DNA of 45,010 bases, from the NCBI GenBank assembly GCA_910585265.1, contig CAJUCA010000005.1:54137-99146 (forward strand). The letters run 5' to 3'. The stretch is from an uncultured Oscillospiraceae bacterium (GTDB taxonomy: Bacteria; Bacillota; Clostridia; Oscillospirales; Oscillospiraceae). Both the position numbers and the translations under genes were made by a program. Positions 38,180-45,010 of the stretch are shown in pieces. Under the pieces are notes generated by a model, which was given only the letters and a program-made list of their open reading frames with translations, was not told where the DNA came from and made no database searches. Position 1 is the first letter of the stretch. Each line of letters begins with the position of its first letter.

Positions 38180-39158
38180 ACAAGCAATGGATGGCCTCCT
38201 GAAGCAGCGGATGTCTGCCACCCGGCAGGCGTCCGAGCTTCAAATTACAGACAGAGCCTACGAAAAACTGTTTGAGACGGCTCCGCCCGCCGCAAATGTC
38301 CATATCTGTGCGATCCCTCTGGATAAGCTCATCCCCTTTTTCACGGCGGATATCGGGTTCAAGCCTTACACGCAGGCACAGCTTGAGGCATTTGCCGACC
38401 AACTCAAGGAGGAGGGGCTGATGGTACGGATCATTGTGCGTCCGGTGGCGGGGACGGACACCTATGAGATATTGGCAGGCCACAACAGGACCTCCGCCGC
38501 CCGGCTGGCCGGGTGGACGGTGATACCGGCGGAGATTGTAGCTGCGGATGACGCCCGGGCAGTCGTCATCGCCACCTCCACCAACCTGATCCAGCGGCAG
38601 AACCTGTCCATCATAGAGCGGGGCAAGGCATACAAAGCACTGCTGGCCGCCAAGAACAGAAACGGGCAGCGAGACGCCGCAAAGGAGACCTTTGGCGATT
38701 CACGCCAAAGGTACAACGCCCGGGCACTGGTGGCCGAGTTCTTCGGCGTCACCGAGTACGAGATCCGAAAGGCCATCAAGCTGACCCTGCTTATCCCGGA
38801 GCTGGCCAGCATTTTGGAAACCGCCCCAAAGCAGCTGAATCTGGCCTGTGCAGGCATGATGGCGGACTATGACCCGGAATCCCAGCAGGCTTTCATTGAG
38901 ATGTGCCGCAATGAGAGCTACCGGCTCAACAAGGCCGGCATGAACTACATCGTTTCCAAGTGCCCGCCCCCTTCCGCCAAACGCCAGGATCTGTACGCCG
39001 CGTGGCGGGAGGCCCGGGCTCGTGCCGAGAAACGGCTGGCCGCTCCGCCCAAAAAGATATCCTTCAACCGCAAGCAGTTCGCCCCTTATCTGGAGGGACA
39101 CAGCGACGCGGAGATCGAGGCCCTGTTTCTGGAGTTCTTGCGGGAGCGGGTGAGATAA
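38172..39158 (+). CDS. parB: ParB/Spo0J-family partition protein, TTG start
   Basis: A 328-residue protein. The ParB/Srx domain (about 45-130, IPLDKLIPFF, then YEILAGHNRTSAARLAGW) carries the CTP-binding GHNR-type motif characteristic of ParB CTPases (GERR/GxxR class). A helix-turn-helix region follows (QRYNARALVAEFFGVTEYEIRKAIKLTLLIPEL). It would bind parS sites, perhaps the repeats before parA. TTG 38172 is chosen because GAGGAGGT ends 9 bases before it and the encoded start LAKQAMDGLLKQRM fits the family; ATG 38187 lacks a site. Coupled to parA by overlap. Confidence 0.88.
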   Translation: MAKQAMDGLLKQRMSATRQASELQITDRAYEKLFETAPPAANVHICAIPLDKLIPFFTADIGFKPYTQAQLEAFADQLKEEGLMVRIIVRPVAGTDTYEILAGHNRTSAARLAGWTVIPAEIVAADDARAVVIATSTNLIQRQNLSIIERGKAYKALLAAKNRNGQRDAAKETFGDSRQRYNARALVAEFFGVTEYEIRKAIKLTLLIPELASILETAPKQLNLACAGMMADYDPESQQAFIEMCRNESYRLNKAGMNYIVSKCPPPSAKRQDLYAAWREARARAEKRLAAPPKKISFNRKQFAPYLEGHSDAEIEALFLEFLRERVR

Positions 39159-39166
39159 TGTATAAT
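39138..39166 (+). promoter_or_regulatory. Promoter of the BRO-N gene within the end of parB
   Basis: TTGCGG (39138-39143), a 17-base spacer and perfect TATAAT (39161-39166) just after the parB stop. Confidence 0.55.
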
Positions 39167-39195
39167 ATCAACAACGAATACGCGGGGGTATTGCC

Positions 39196-40092
39196 ATGAG
39201 TGGACAGGACAAAATTCAGTTGTTTGAGGATCAGCCGATCCGGACCGCATGGGATGCAGAACAAGAAGAATGGTTCTTTTCCGTAGTAGATGTGGTGGGT
39301 ATACTGACAGAGCAGCCGACACAGCGCAATGCCAGCACCTACTGGGCCGTGTTGAAAAAACGGTTAAAAGATGAGGGCGCAGATCAGTTGCTTACAAATT
39401 GTAAGCAACTGAAATTAAAATCTCCGAAAGACGGCAAACGCTATTCTACCGATGTAGCCACCACGGAGCAGCTCCTGCGCATCATTCAGTCCATTCCGTC
39501 TCCCAAGGCGGAACCCTTCAAGCTGTGGCTGGCCCAGGTGGGCCGGGAGCGCATCGAGGAGACCATTGACCCAGAGCAGGCCATCGACCGGGCACTGGAA
39601 ACTTACTTAAAAAAGGGCTACTCCTCCGATTGGGTGCATCAGCGCATTTTAGCCATCCGCGTCCGCAACGAGCTCACCGCCGAGTGGCAGGCCCGGGGCG
39701 TGGAAAAGGGGCGGGAATACGCCATCCTCACTGATGAGATCACCCGAGCCTGGTCCGGCATGACAACCGGCCAATATAAGCGGCTGAAGGGCTTGAAAAA
39801 GGAAAACCTGCGGGATAACATGAGCACCACAGAGCTCATTTTAACGATGCTGGCGGAAAACTCTACCAAGGAGATCTCCCAGAGGGAGCGGCCGGAGGGG
39901 TTTGAAGAAAGCTGTGAAGTGGCCCAGCGCGGCGGCGGAGTGGCCCATATTGCCCGTCAGGCATTGGAGGCTGAGACAGGGACGCCGGTTGTCACGGCCC
40001 AGGACGCCATGCAGCTTAATGCCGTGGTCACAAGCATAATCGAGCTGGCCGCCGAATCTCAGCCGGATGGCCCGAAGGAATCAGACAGCTAA
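39196..40092 (+). CDS. BRO-N domain protein (antirepressor / DinD-like)
   Basis: A 298-residue protein with an N-terminal BRO-N DNA-binding domain (about 5-105, IQLFEDQPIRTAWDAEQEEWFFSVVDVVGIL). Its C-terminal part resembles DinD-type proteins (TTELILTMLAENSTKEISQRERPEGFEE, then GGGVAHIARQALEAETG). BRO-N proteins occur in phages and integrative elements as antirepressors or damage-responsive regulators; the DNA target is unknown. The ribosome site is weak (GGGGGT about 9 bases before ATG 39196). A stem with a T-run ends the transcript at 40112-40145. Confidence 0.85.
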   Translation: MSGQDKIQLFEDQPIRTAWDAEQEEWFFSVVDVVGILTEQPTQRNASTYWAVLKKRLKDEGADQLLTNCKQLKLKSPKDGKRYSTDVATTEQLLRIIQSIPSPKAEPFKLWLAQVGRERIEETIDPEQAIDRALETYLKKGYSSDWVHQRILAIRVRNELTAEWQARGVEKGREYAILTDEITRAWSGMTTGQYKRLKGLKKENLRDNMSTTELILTMLAENSTKEISQRERPEGFEESCEVAQRGGGVAHIARQALEAETGTPVVTAQDAMQLNAVVTSIIELAAESQPDGPKESDS

Positions 40093-40111
40093 CAATCGAA
40101 AAACACCGAAG

Positions 40112-40145
40112 AAAGGCTTGATGTCGTAAGGCATCAGGCTTTTCT
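40112..40145 (+). terminator. Terminator after the BRO-N gene
   Basis: AAAGGCTTGATG (40112-40123) pairs with CATCAGGCTTTT (40132-40143), using G-T wobbles, and is followed by CTATTG. Confidence 0.6.
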
Positions 40146-40178
40146 ATTGCCCAAAATCAAAAGGATTGGAGCGTTCCC

Positions 40179-40322
40179 ATGATGAGAAACGATCAGACCA
40201 CCCACAGTCCCTTTGGCAGATCCGCTCTGGTGCGTCTTTGCCGGACGGGCTTGACCACGGCGGACGGCCTTCTGCCCTGCCGGAAGTGGCTGCCTAAGAA
40301 CAGAAAGGATGTGAACGAATGA
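40179..40322 (+). CDS. 47-residue ORF coupled to the HigB-like toxin gene
   Basis: ATG 40179 (with a second ATG next to it) to TGA 40320-40322 encodes a basic 47-residue protein, MMRNDQTTHSPFGRSALVRL and on, ending NRKDVNE. GGATTGGAG lies 7-8 bases before. Its TGA overlaps the toxin ATG (ATGA), so it may set toxin translation. No helix-turn-helix or other antitoxin fold can be recognised. It could be a coupling leader, a very small antitoxin or a chance ORF. Confidence 0.4.
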   Translation: MMRNDQTTHSPFGRSALVRLCRTGLTTADGLLPCRKWLPKNRKDVNE

Positions 40323-40711
40323 AAGGCGTCAAAATTTATGCGCCCCCGGGGCGGGCCGCCCCTGTGGCCCAGTTCATTGACAGCCTGGAGCCCAAGCTGC
40401 GGGATAAGCTGATCCGCCAGCTCATTCTCCTGCCCGCCACACCGCGGGCCGCCCTCCTCGAGCCGCACTATAAACATTTTTCGATTGAGCGTTACCGGGA
40501 GCTTTACGAGCTGCGGGAGCGGGGCAAGGTGCTGGTGCGGGTCATCTTCACCCTCCGGCCCAGTGGGGAGGTCGTCCTGCTTCATGCGTTTATCAAGCGG
40601 CAGAGCCGGGACACCATGCAGGCCCTGGATCAGGCCCTGAGCATCCTGGCCCGAATCCGGGAGCGGCCGGAGCTGGCGGCGGAGTACATCGTGAAGGAGG
40701 AGACGCTGTGA
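40319..40711 (+). CDS. HigB / phage Gp49-like toxin-family protein
   Basis: A 130-residue protein of the RelE/ParE-superfamily, Gp49-like branch. Seen are PVAQFIDSLEPKLRDKLIRQLILL, YRELYELRERGKVLVRVIFTLRP (the central strand with basic residues expected at the mRNase site) and VVLLHAFIKRQSRDTMQALDQALSI. Family members cleave ribosome-bound mRNA and are normally followed by an HTH antitoxin. No such gene follows here; the next gene is a secreted protein. It is therefore either orphaned, controlled by the 47-residue ORF, or a non-toxic remnant. Confidence 0.75.
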   Translation: MKGVKIYAPPGRAAPVAQFIDSLEPKLRDKLIRQLILLPATPRAALLEPHYKHFSIERYRELYELRERGKVLVRVIFTLRPSGEVVLLHAFIKRQSRDTMQALDQALSILARIRERPELAAEYIVKEETL

Positions 40712-40796
40712 ATCTGCATATGCCCATTCGCGGACCCCCCAAGGAGTGCGCCCGGATATCCCCGCACCTAATTTTAGAAAGGAGCTTTCGAATCCA

Positions 40797-41723
40797 ATGA
40801 AAAAGATTTGCCTGTGCCTGCTGCTGATGGCGGCATTGACCATGAGCGTCAATGCCCTGGAGGTGCCCACCAGCACGGTGGTGCAGAACCTCAACGGCAA
40901 TCAGCAGGTGGTTAAGACCTATACCGTCTCCCCCGAGGTGGACGCCCAAACGCTGATTGAGGAGCCCTTCCAGCTGGAGGGCTTTCTCTATACCTACACG
41001 GACATCGTGAAGGAGGAGAACCGGGTGTCCGAGCGGCAGAGCCACACCGAGACAGTGACGGTGGAGACGGACAAGAAGAACCTGGATGTGATTCTGAAGG
41101 AGCTTGCCCCCACCATGGAGTACAGCAACGGCCCCTGGACGGGCACCCTGGCCCTGGATCACACCAGCATCCAGACCAAAGCGGCGGGCTATACCTCCGG
41201 CAGCAAAACCGTGAGCGAAACCAAAACCATCGGCCCGCTGGACAGTAACGATATGTCCTACGTACCCGCCACCACAGTGAAGAATGGGGTAACGCTGAGC
41301 CTGGCCCATGTGGAATGGCAGGTCATCGGCACCGATATGGTGGGGGGCACAATGTCCCCCAGCTCCTACCAGGCGGTTGCCACCTACAGCGGCAGAAGCT
41401 ACTACAGTGCGGCCACCGGGTATGTCACCACCGCCAACTATGTGGGCGAGCTTACCCGCGAAGGGGTGGAGAGCGTCACGTACCAGGTGACTTACCTGGG
41501 TGAGGAATGCGAGCCGGAGCCCACCCCCGAGCCTGTGGAGGAGCAGCCCGGCCTGTTCCAGCGGGTGGCATCCTGGCCCAACCTCCTGCGCAGCGTACTG
41601 ATCGGCGCGGGCGTCATCACTATGGTGACGCTGACGACGCTGCTGGTTCTGTCCCGCCGGGAGGTCAAGTCACTCCGGACGGAGGACAGCGATGGAGACG
41701 AACAGGAGGGAAACGACACATGA
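40797..41723 (+). CDS. Secreted, C-terminally membrane-anchored protein of the element
   Basis: A 308-residue protein with a signal peptide (MKKICLCLLLMAALTMSVNA, cleavage near VNALEV), an outside domain and one C-terminal membrane helix (about 262-285), followed by a charged cytoplasmic tail RREVKSLRTEDSDGDEQ. The outside domain is rich in Thr/Glu and beta strand-like, with no motif I recognise. No LPxTG is present. ATG 40797 has AGAAAGGAG 12 bases before. Its TGA overlaps the sortase ATG (ATGA), which ties it to cell-surface display. Similar proteins occur beside sortases in clostridial elements. Confidence 0.75.
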   Translation: MKKICLCLLLMAALTMSVNALEVPTSTVVQNLNGNQQVVKTYTVSPEVDAQTLIEEPFQLEGFLYTYTDIVKEENRVSERQSHTETVTVETDKKNLDVILKELAPTMEYSNGPWTGTLALDHTSIQTKAAGYTSGSKTVSETKTIGPLDSNDMSYVPATTVKNGVTLSLAHVEWQVIGTDMVGGTMSPSSYQAVATYSGRSYYSAATGYVTTANYVGELTREGVESVTYQVTYLGEECEPEPTPEPVEEQPGLFQRVASWPNLLRSVLIGAGVITMVTLTTLLVLSRREVKSLRTEDSDGDEQEGNDT

Positions 41724-42526
41724 AATGGATGAGAAACCTGCTGGGCCTGGCCCTGGCGGCGGGCACCGCGCTGTCGCTGGCCGTCCCGGCCTTCGCGGCG
41801 GACTACAGCTTCAGCACCGCCGCCCCCCAGAACTACTACGGCAGCACCAGCTATGAGGACGTGTACGGCTCCCAGTACAACTACGGCGGCAGGAATGTGA
41901 CGGACTACGATTTGTCTGAGCTGGAGTACGGCCGCCCCAGCACCACCATGACCGGCGAGATGGAGCAGGTTATCCTGCCCGGGCTCCAGGGGACAGCAGC
42001 GGTGGACGGGAACGGCGGTTATGGGATCGGCAGCTACGGCATCGGCGGCCCCCTGGACGGCACGGGCGGTCCGTCAGTCCTTCCCGCCCTGCCCGACATC
42101 CAGCAGCCCGTCTACACCAGCGTGTCCGGCATGGTCCGGGCGGACGGCAGCATCGGCACGCTGAAGATCCCGAAGCTGGGCATCAACATGAAGGTGTGGG
42201 AGGGCGAGACCAACGCCAGCATGGCCAAGGGCCTGGGCCACTACAGCTCCACCTCCGCATGGCAGGGAAATGTGGGGGTAGCGGGCCACAACCGGGGGGC
42301 CAAATATAACATCGGGTCGATCAAGAATCTGATGGCCGGCGATATCATTACCTACACCACCGTTTACGGCACCCGGACCTACGAGGTAACTATGGTAAGG
42401 GTTATTGCGGACACCGACTGGAGCTATCTCCAGGGCACGGCGGACAACCGCATCACCCTCACCACCTGCCTGGAGAACCAGCCCACAAAAAGAATTTGCG
42501 TGCAAGCCGTGGCAAAAGGTTACTGA
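41720..42526 (+). CDS. Sortase (class D-like) with N-terminal signal peptide
   Basis: A 268-residue transpeptidase. Signal peptide (1-27, cleavage near AFAAD), a Tyr/Gly-rich linker to about 130 and a C-terminal sortase domain with the catalytic triad H190 (VAGHNRG), C250 (LTTC) and R258 (KRIC). Sortases cleave sorting motifs on surface proteins and attach them to wall peptide or each other. Placement of Cys and Arg close to the C-terminus fits classes D/E or B-like small enzymes. Unusually, no membrane helix remains if the signal is cleaved, so it might be released or kept by the uncleaved signal. AGGAGGG precedes ATG 41720. Likely clients: the adhesin at 43805 and others beyond the edge. 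Confidence 0.85.
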   Translation: MKWMRNLLGLALAAGTALSLAVPAFAADYSFSTAAPQNYYGSTSYEDVYGSQYNYGGRNVTDYDLSELEYGRPSTTMTGEMEQVILPGLQGTAAVDGNGGYGIGSYGIGGPLDGTGGPSVLPALPDIQQPVYTSVSGMVRADGSIGTLKIPKLGINMKVWEGETNASMAKGLGHYSSTSAWQGNVGVAGHNRGAKYNIGSIKNLMAGDIITYTTVYGTRTYEVTMVRVIADTDWSYLQGTADNRITLTTCLENQPTKRICVQAVAKGY

Positions 42527-42604
42527 AAACCCATAAAATCATAGGGTCTTGGGAGGTGAAAGAGAAGAACAGATTTTTTCGGCGCAGGGAAATTAAATAA
42601 TCCT

Positions 42605-42633
42605 TTGACAAAAATTGCAAATGGTATTATGCT
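42605..42633 (+). promoter_or_regulatory. Promoter of the transglutaminase-like protein gene
   Basis: TTGACA (42605-42610), a 17-base spacer and TATGCT (42628-42633). Near-consensus. Confidence 0.7.
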
Positions 42634-42657
42634 TGGATCAGAAAGGAGTGTATTGCC

Positions 42658-43728
42658 ATGAAGCAAAAGGTTTTGTTTATGCTGGCGGGGGTGTGCCTCG
42701 GCATTGCTCTGGTCAGCGGAAGTCAGGCCGCAGCATCCACAGCCCTCACCGCCATCCCCAGCCGCCAGACCTTCTATGTCAACGGGCAGAAGGTGGAGTT
42801 CGAGGCGTACAGCATCCATGGGAACAATTTCGTCAAGGTGCGGGACATCGGGAAGGCGGTGGACTTCGGCGTGACCTACGATGGGGCGACCAACAGCGTC
42901 CACATCGACCCTAACGCCCACTACCAGGAGGAAACGCCCCAGCCTACCCCAACCCCCACGCCCACACCCACCCCGGCCCCTTCGGGCAAGTACACCATCA
43001 ATGTGGATCACTGGAGCCGGGAGGATTTCTCCCAGCAGGCCAACCCCGCCGTGTTTACCGGCGTGTATGACCGGGCACTGTATAACACATTCCGGCAGAC
43101 GCTGGTGGACGGTAGAGCCATCGACCCACCGGCCTACACTATGGTGGCCAAGGGAGATGATTATAGTGCCGTTGTGTACCTGATGGGTCGGATGAGCGGA
43201 ATGACACGGTATGAGCATTATGTCCCGAAAAATTTTTCAAACTACTGGCAGTACCTGGACTACTTCGCCGTTTCAGGATCCGTCCCTGACGTGTATCAAT
43301 CTGCGGTGGATTTTATCCAACCCGTTATTGCGAAAGTACGGCAGATGAGTTCGGAGCGGGAAAAGGTGACGTACCTTAACGATTATCTCTGCTCCCTACT
43401 AACCTACAACGAAGATAAAGCGGCTGGCATTCCGCAAACATTCTCTAACCATAAGGACGAACTCCCAGCTGCGTGCGGCTCTTATGCAGTGACCTTTAAG
43501 TTCCTCTGCGGGGCGGCAGAAATCCCCTGCTTCACCATCAGCACTCCCACCCACGGCTGGAATATGGTTTACGCGGACGGTCAATGGCTCCATGTAGACG
43601 TGTCTGCCAATGATCTCACCAACAGTCACACCATGCTCCTCCGTGAAACTTATCCCAACCACCCGGATCAAGCCCCGGCGGCTACAGCCTTCATCAAAGA
43701 GCTGCTGGTACCCGGCTCCACCAAGTAA
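42658..43728 (+). CDS. Secreted stalk protein with transglutaminase-like domain
   Basis: A 356-residue protein. Signal peptide (1-26), a copper-amine-oxidase-N-like stalk domain (about 28-88, IPSRQTFYVNGQKVEFEAYSIHGNNFVKVRDIGKAV), a PTPTPTPTP linker (94-107) and a C-terminal transglutaminase/protease-like domain. A candidate triad is visible: C273 (AACGSYA), H299 (THGWNMV), D314 (HVDVSAND). These domains cross-link or cleave proteins, or sit inactive; all three residues are present here. No LPxTG or membrane anchor is seen. AAAGGAG lies before ATG 42658. It lies between the sortase and the thioester adhesin, which suggests a role in surface assembly. Confidence 0.82.
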   Translation: MKQKVLFMLAGVCLGIALVSGSQAAASTALTAIPSRQTFYVNGQKVEFEAYSIHGNNFVKVRDIGKAVDFGVTYDGATNSVHIDPNAHYQEETPQPTPTPTPTPTPAPSGKYTINVDHWSREDFSQQANPAVFTGVYDRALYNTFRQTLVDGRAIDPPAYTMVAKGDDYSAVVYLMGRMSGMTRYEHYVPKNFSNYWQYLDYFAVSGSVPDVYQSAVDFIQPVIAKVRQMSSEREKVTYLNDYLCSLLTYNEDKAAGIPQTFSNHKDELPAACGSYAVTFKFLCGAAEIPCFTISTPTHGWNMVYADGQWLHVDVSANDLTNSHTMLLRETYPNHPDQAPAATAFIKELLVPGSTK

Positions 43729-43744
43729 ACAAACACATCACCTG

Positions 43745-43780
43745 AAAAGGCAGACCGCAAAAGCGGCCTGCCTTTTCCTT
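43745..43780 (+). terminator. Terminator between the transglutaminase-like and adhesin genes
   Basis: AAAAGGCAGACCGC pairs with GCGGCCTGCCTTTT around AAAA, followed by CCTTT. Confidence 0.8.
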
Positions 43781-43804
43781 TACCGATTTTGAAAGGAGAT
43801 CGTA

Positions 43805-45010
43805 ATGAAACAAAAACTCTCAACCAGGCTGATTTCCATGCTTCTGGTGATTGCCACGCTGGTCGGCCTGCTGGCCGTCCCGGCCAGCGCAGCCGATACG
43901 CTGAATAAAAGCGGCAGTGTGAAGATCACCCAGGATGGGTTCGGCAATTTTCTGAGCAAGAAATCCGGCGGCACCATTGGCGGCGGCTACTGGCAGTACA
44001 CCAGCAACGACGGCCTGACGGGGGCCGCGTATTGCGTGAATTTCGGCCTCACCGGGGTGTCCCCCAGTAAGTCCCTCACCATCCAGCCGTACAACCGCAG
44101 CCCCCAGACCATGGGGGCCTTCGCCAACGGCTACCCCGCCCGGACGCTGGAGCAGTTCAAGCAGCTCCACCAGGACGACGTGCGGGGTATCGTCAACCTC
44201 ACCGAGACGGAGTACAAGTACGCCACCCAGGTGGCGGTGTGGGCCACCTGCGGGCAGATCTCTGTCCCCGGCACCACCTTTACGGCGGGCCGCACCTCTG
44301 TGGTGGAGCCCACCGCGGATGCCCAGCAGATCCGCATCTTCGACAGCGTCAAGGGTATCCTGCGGCACGCCGCCCAGTGGAATAAACACCTCTATACGGG
44401 GTTATACCTCCGGGCCGAAGCGGATAGGGATATCCGGGGTGTGGAAATCATCAACGAGCAAGGGCTTGAGAACGCAGCCCTCAATAATGAAAATGGCATC
44501 AAAAAGGAAACTATCAACGGCAAGGAGTATTACACACGGGTGATGTATGTGGCCTCCGCCACCTCCACCTGGATCGACGGTTATAAGACCAAGGTGTACT
44601 CCACCGACGCCCCCCAGGGGACTATCTTCACAGCAGAGAACGGTGCCCCGCTGGAGACTGAGACGGAGGGCGGAACCACTTACTATAAGGTGGACACCAG
44701 CAAACAGCACCTGGTGGGTTTCAATGCCAACGGCAGCGAGTACCGCGGGGCCTTCAAGGTCTGTATTCCTGTGGACTCGGTAACCAATGAGGGATCCTTC
44801 CACATCAAGGCCGTGGGCGGCGTTGCCCAGTATAACCTGTTCCTGGCTAACAACCCCTCCACCACGGAGCAGTCCTACATCATCTCGGATCCGGGCTACA
44901 GCACCGCCAACGCTTCTACTGATTTTAAGTGGGGCGGCATCCAAAAACCGGACACCGCCAGCCTCCAGATCGTAAAAACCGGCCCGGGCGGCGGCCCGCT
45001 GGAGGGCGCG
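43805..45010 (+). CDS. Thioester-domain surface adhesin, partial (runs off the window)
   Basis: At least 402 residues with no stop before the edge. Signal peptide (1-30, cleavage near ASAAD) is followed by a thioester (TQXA-type) domain: C77 in AAYCVNFG and Q142 in YATQVAVWA are positioned to form the internal Cys-Gln thioester used for covalent attachment to host or cell surfaces. At the very end, SLQIVKTGPGGGPLEGA starts a Cna-B/SpaA-type prealbumin-like domain of the sort that repeats in Gram-positive adhesins. A C-terminal sorting motif would be expected beyond 45010. AAAGGAG lies 8 bases before ATG 43805. It is the likely substrate of the sortase at 41720. Confidence 0.85.
   Translation, partial: MKQKLSTRLISMLLVIATLVGLLAVPASAADTLNKSGSVKITQDGFGNFLSKKSGGTIGGGYWQYTSNDGLTGAAYCVNFGLTGVSPSKSLTIQPYNRSPQTMGAFANGYPARTLEQFKQLHQDDVRGIVNLTETEYKYATQVAVWATCGQISVPGTTFTAGRTSVVEPTADAQQIRIFDSVKGILRHAAQWNKHLYTGLYLRAEADRDIRGVEIINEQGLENAALNNENGIKKETINGKEYYTRVMYVASATSTWIDGYKTKVYSTDAPQGTIFTAENGAPLETETEGGTTYYKVDTSKQHLVGFNANGSEYRGAFKVCIPVDSVTNEGSFHIKAVGGVAQYNLFLANNPSTTEQSYIISDPGYSTANASTDFKWGGIQKPDTASLQIVKTGPGGGPLEGA

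Larger units (their letters stand above)
36866..45010. mobile_element. Left part of an integrative, probably conjugative element
   Basis: From about 36866 the ATPase homology stops and the base composition falls until 37350. The genes that follow are typical of large clostridial integrative elements: parA, parB, BRO-N, HigB-like toxin, and a sortase with secreted surface proteins. The exact left end is not provable here. A GTGTC...GACAC pair (36872-36887) lies at the junction. The integrase, relaxase, VirB4/VirD4 and right end would be beyond 45010. The classification as conjugative is inference. Confidence 0.6.

Noticed and set aside
42936..42981. Short tandem repeat resembling a small repeat array
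   Set aside because: It is the Pro-Thr linker codon repeat inside the transglutaminase-like protein, not a CRISPR or intergenic array.

Overview
The window looks like a chromosomal segment of a GC-rich, anaerobic, gut-type Bacillota (class Clostridia, probably Oscillospiraceae; genus not assignable from this sequence alone). The case rests on a clostridial-order rnfCDGEAB operon, a single-gene group-B-like [FeFe] hydrogenase, a Gram-positive LexA with a matching SOS box, a GlpP antiterminator, SLH-domain surface proteins, strong AGGAGG ribosome sites and consensus sigma-A type promoters.

Layout. 0-7 kb: threonine ammonia-lyase (minus strand), divergent from an XpaC-like / small membrane protein / TelA operon. 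A TPM-domain protein and a Gly/Arg-rich membrane protein follow. Next comes a uracil permease whose leader carries a 23-codon pyrimidine-rich peptide butted against an intrinsic terminator. 7-9 kb: a membrane-anchored alpha/beta hydrolase (minus), also with a terminator in its leader. 9-14.6 kb: a glycerol-3-phosphate locus: glpP with a leader terminator (the likely GlpP target), a GlpA-like FAD/[2Fe-2S] protein, a second FAD oxidoreductase, a DUF1667 protein and glpK. 14.6-21.5 kb: an SLH protein, a small HTH regulator, a CZB-type chemoreceptor, an unknown protein, a beta-CASP metallo-hydrolase, a 162-bp palindromic mobile-looking repeat and a small AlkZ-related-like gene. 21.5-29 kb (minus): glmM with a stand-alone GlmU-type acetyltransferase, a small membrane protein and the rnf operon. 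29-36.4 kb: a candidate structured RNA, a second SLH protein sharing 159 identical bases with the first in opposite orientation, two membrane proteins, an HtrA protease, a 38-residue protein, lexA and the [FeFe] hydrogenase.

From about 36.87 kb to the window end the sequence changes character. An ATPase gene is cut after its P-loop half and followed by an AT-richer non-coding stretch. Then come parA, parB, a BRO-N protein, a HigB-like toxin and a surface module: a membrane-anchored secreted protein, a sortase, a transglutaminase-like stalk protein and a thioester adhesin that runs off the edge. I read this as the left part of an integrative, probably conjugative, element. Its right end, integrase and transfer genes are not in the window.

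How the genes work together. Rnf couples ferredoxin oxidation and NAD+ reduction to ion pumping, and the hydrogenase is a possible second outlet for reduced ferredoxin. The glp genes take up glycerol-derived carbon through GlpK and an anaerobic-type G3P oxidoreductase. GlmM and the acetyltransferase feed cell-wall precursor synthesis. No rRNA, tRNA or CRISPR array was seen.
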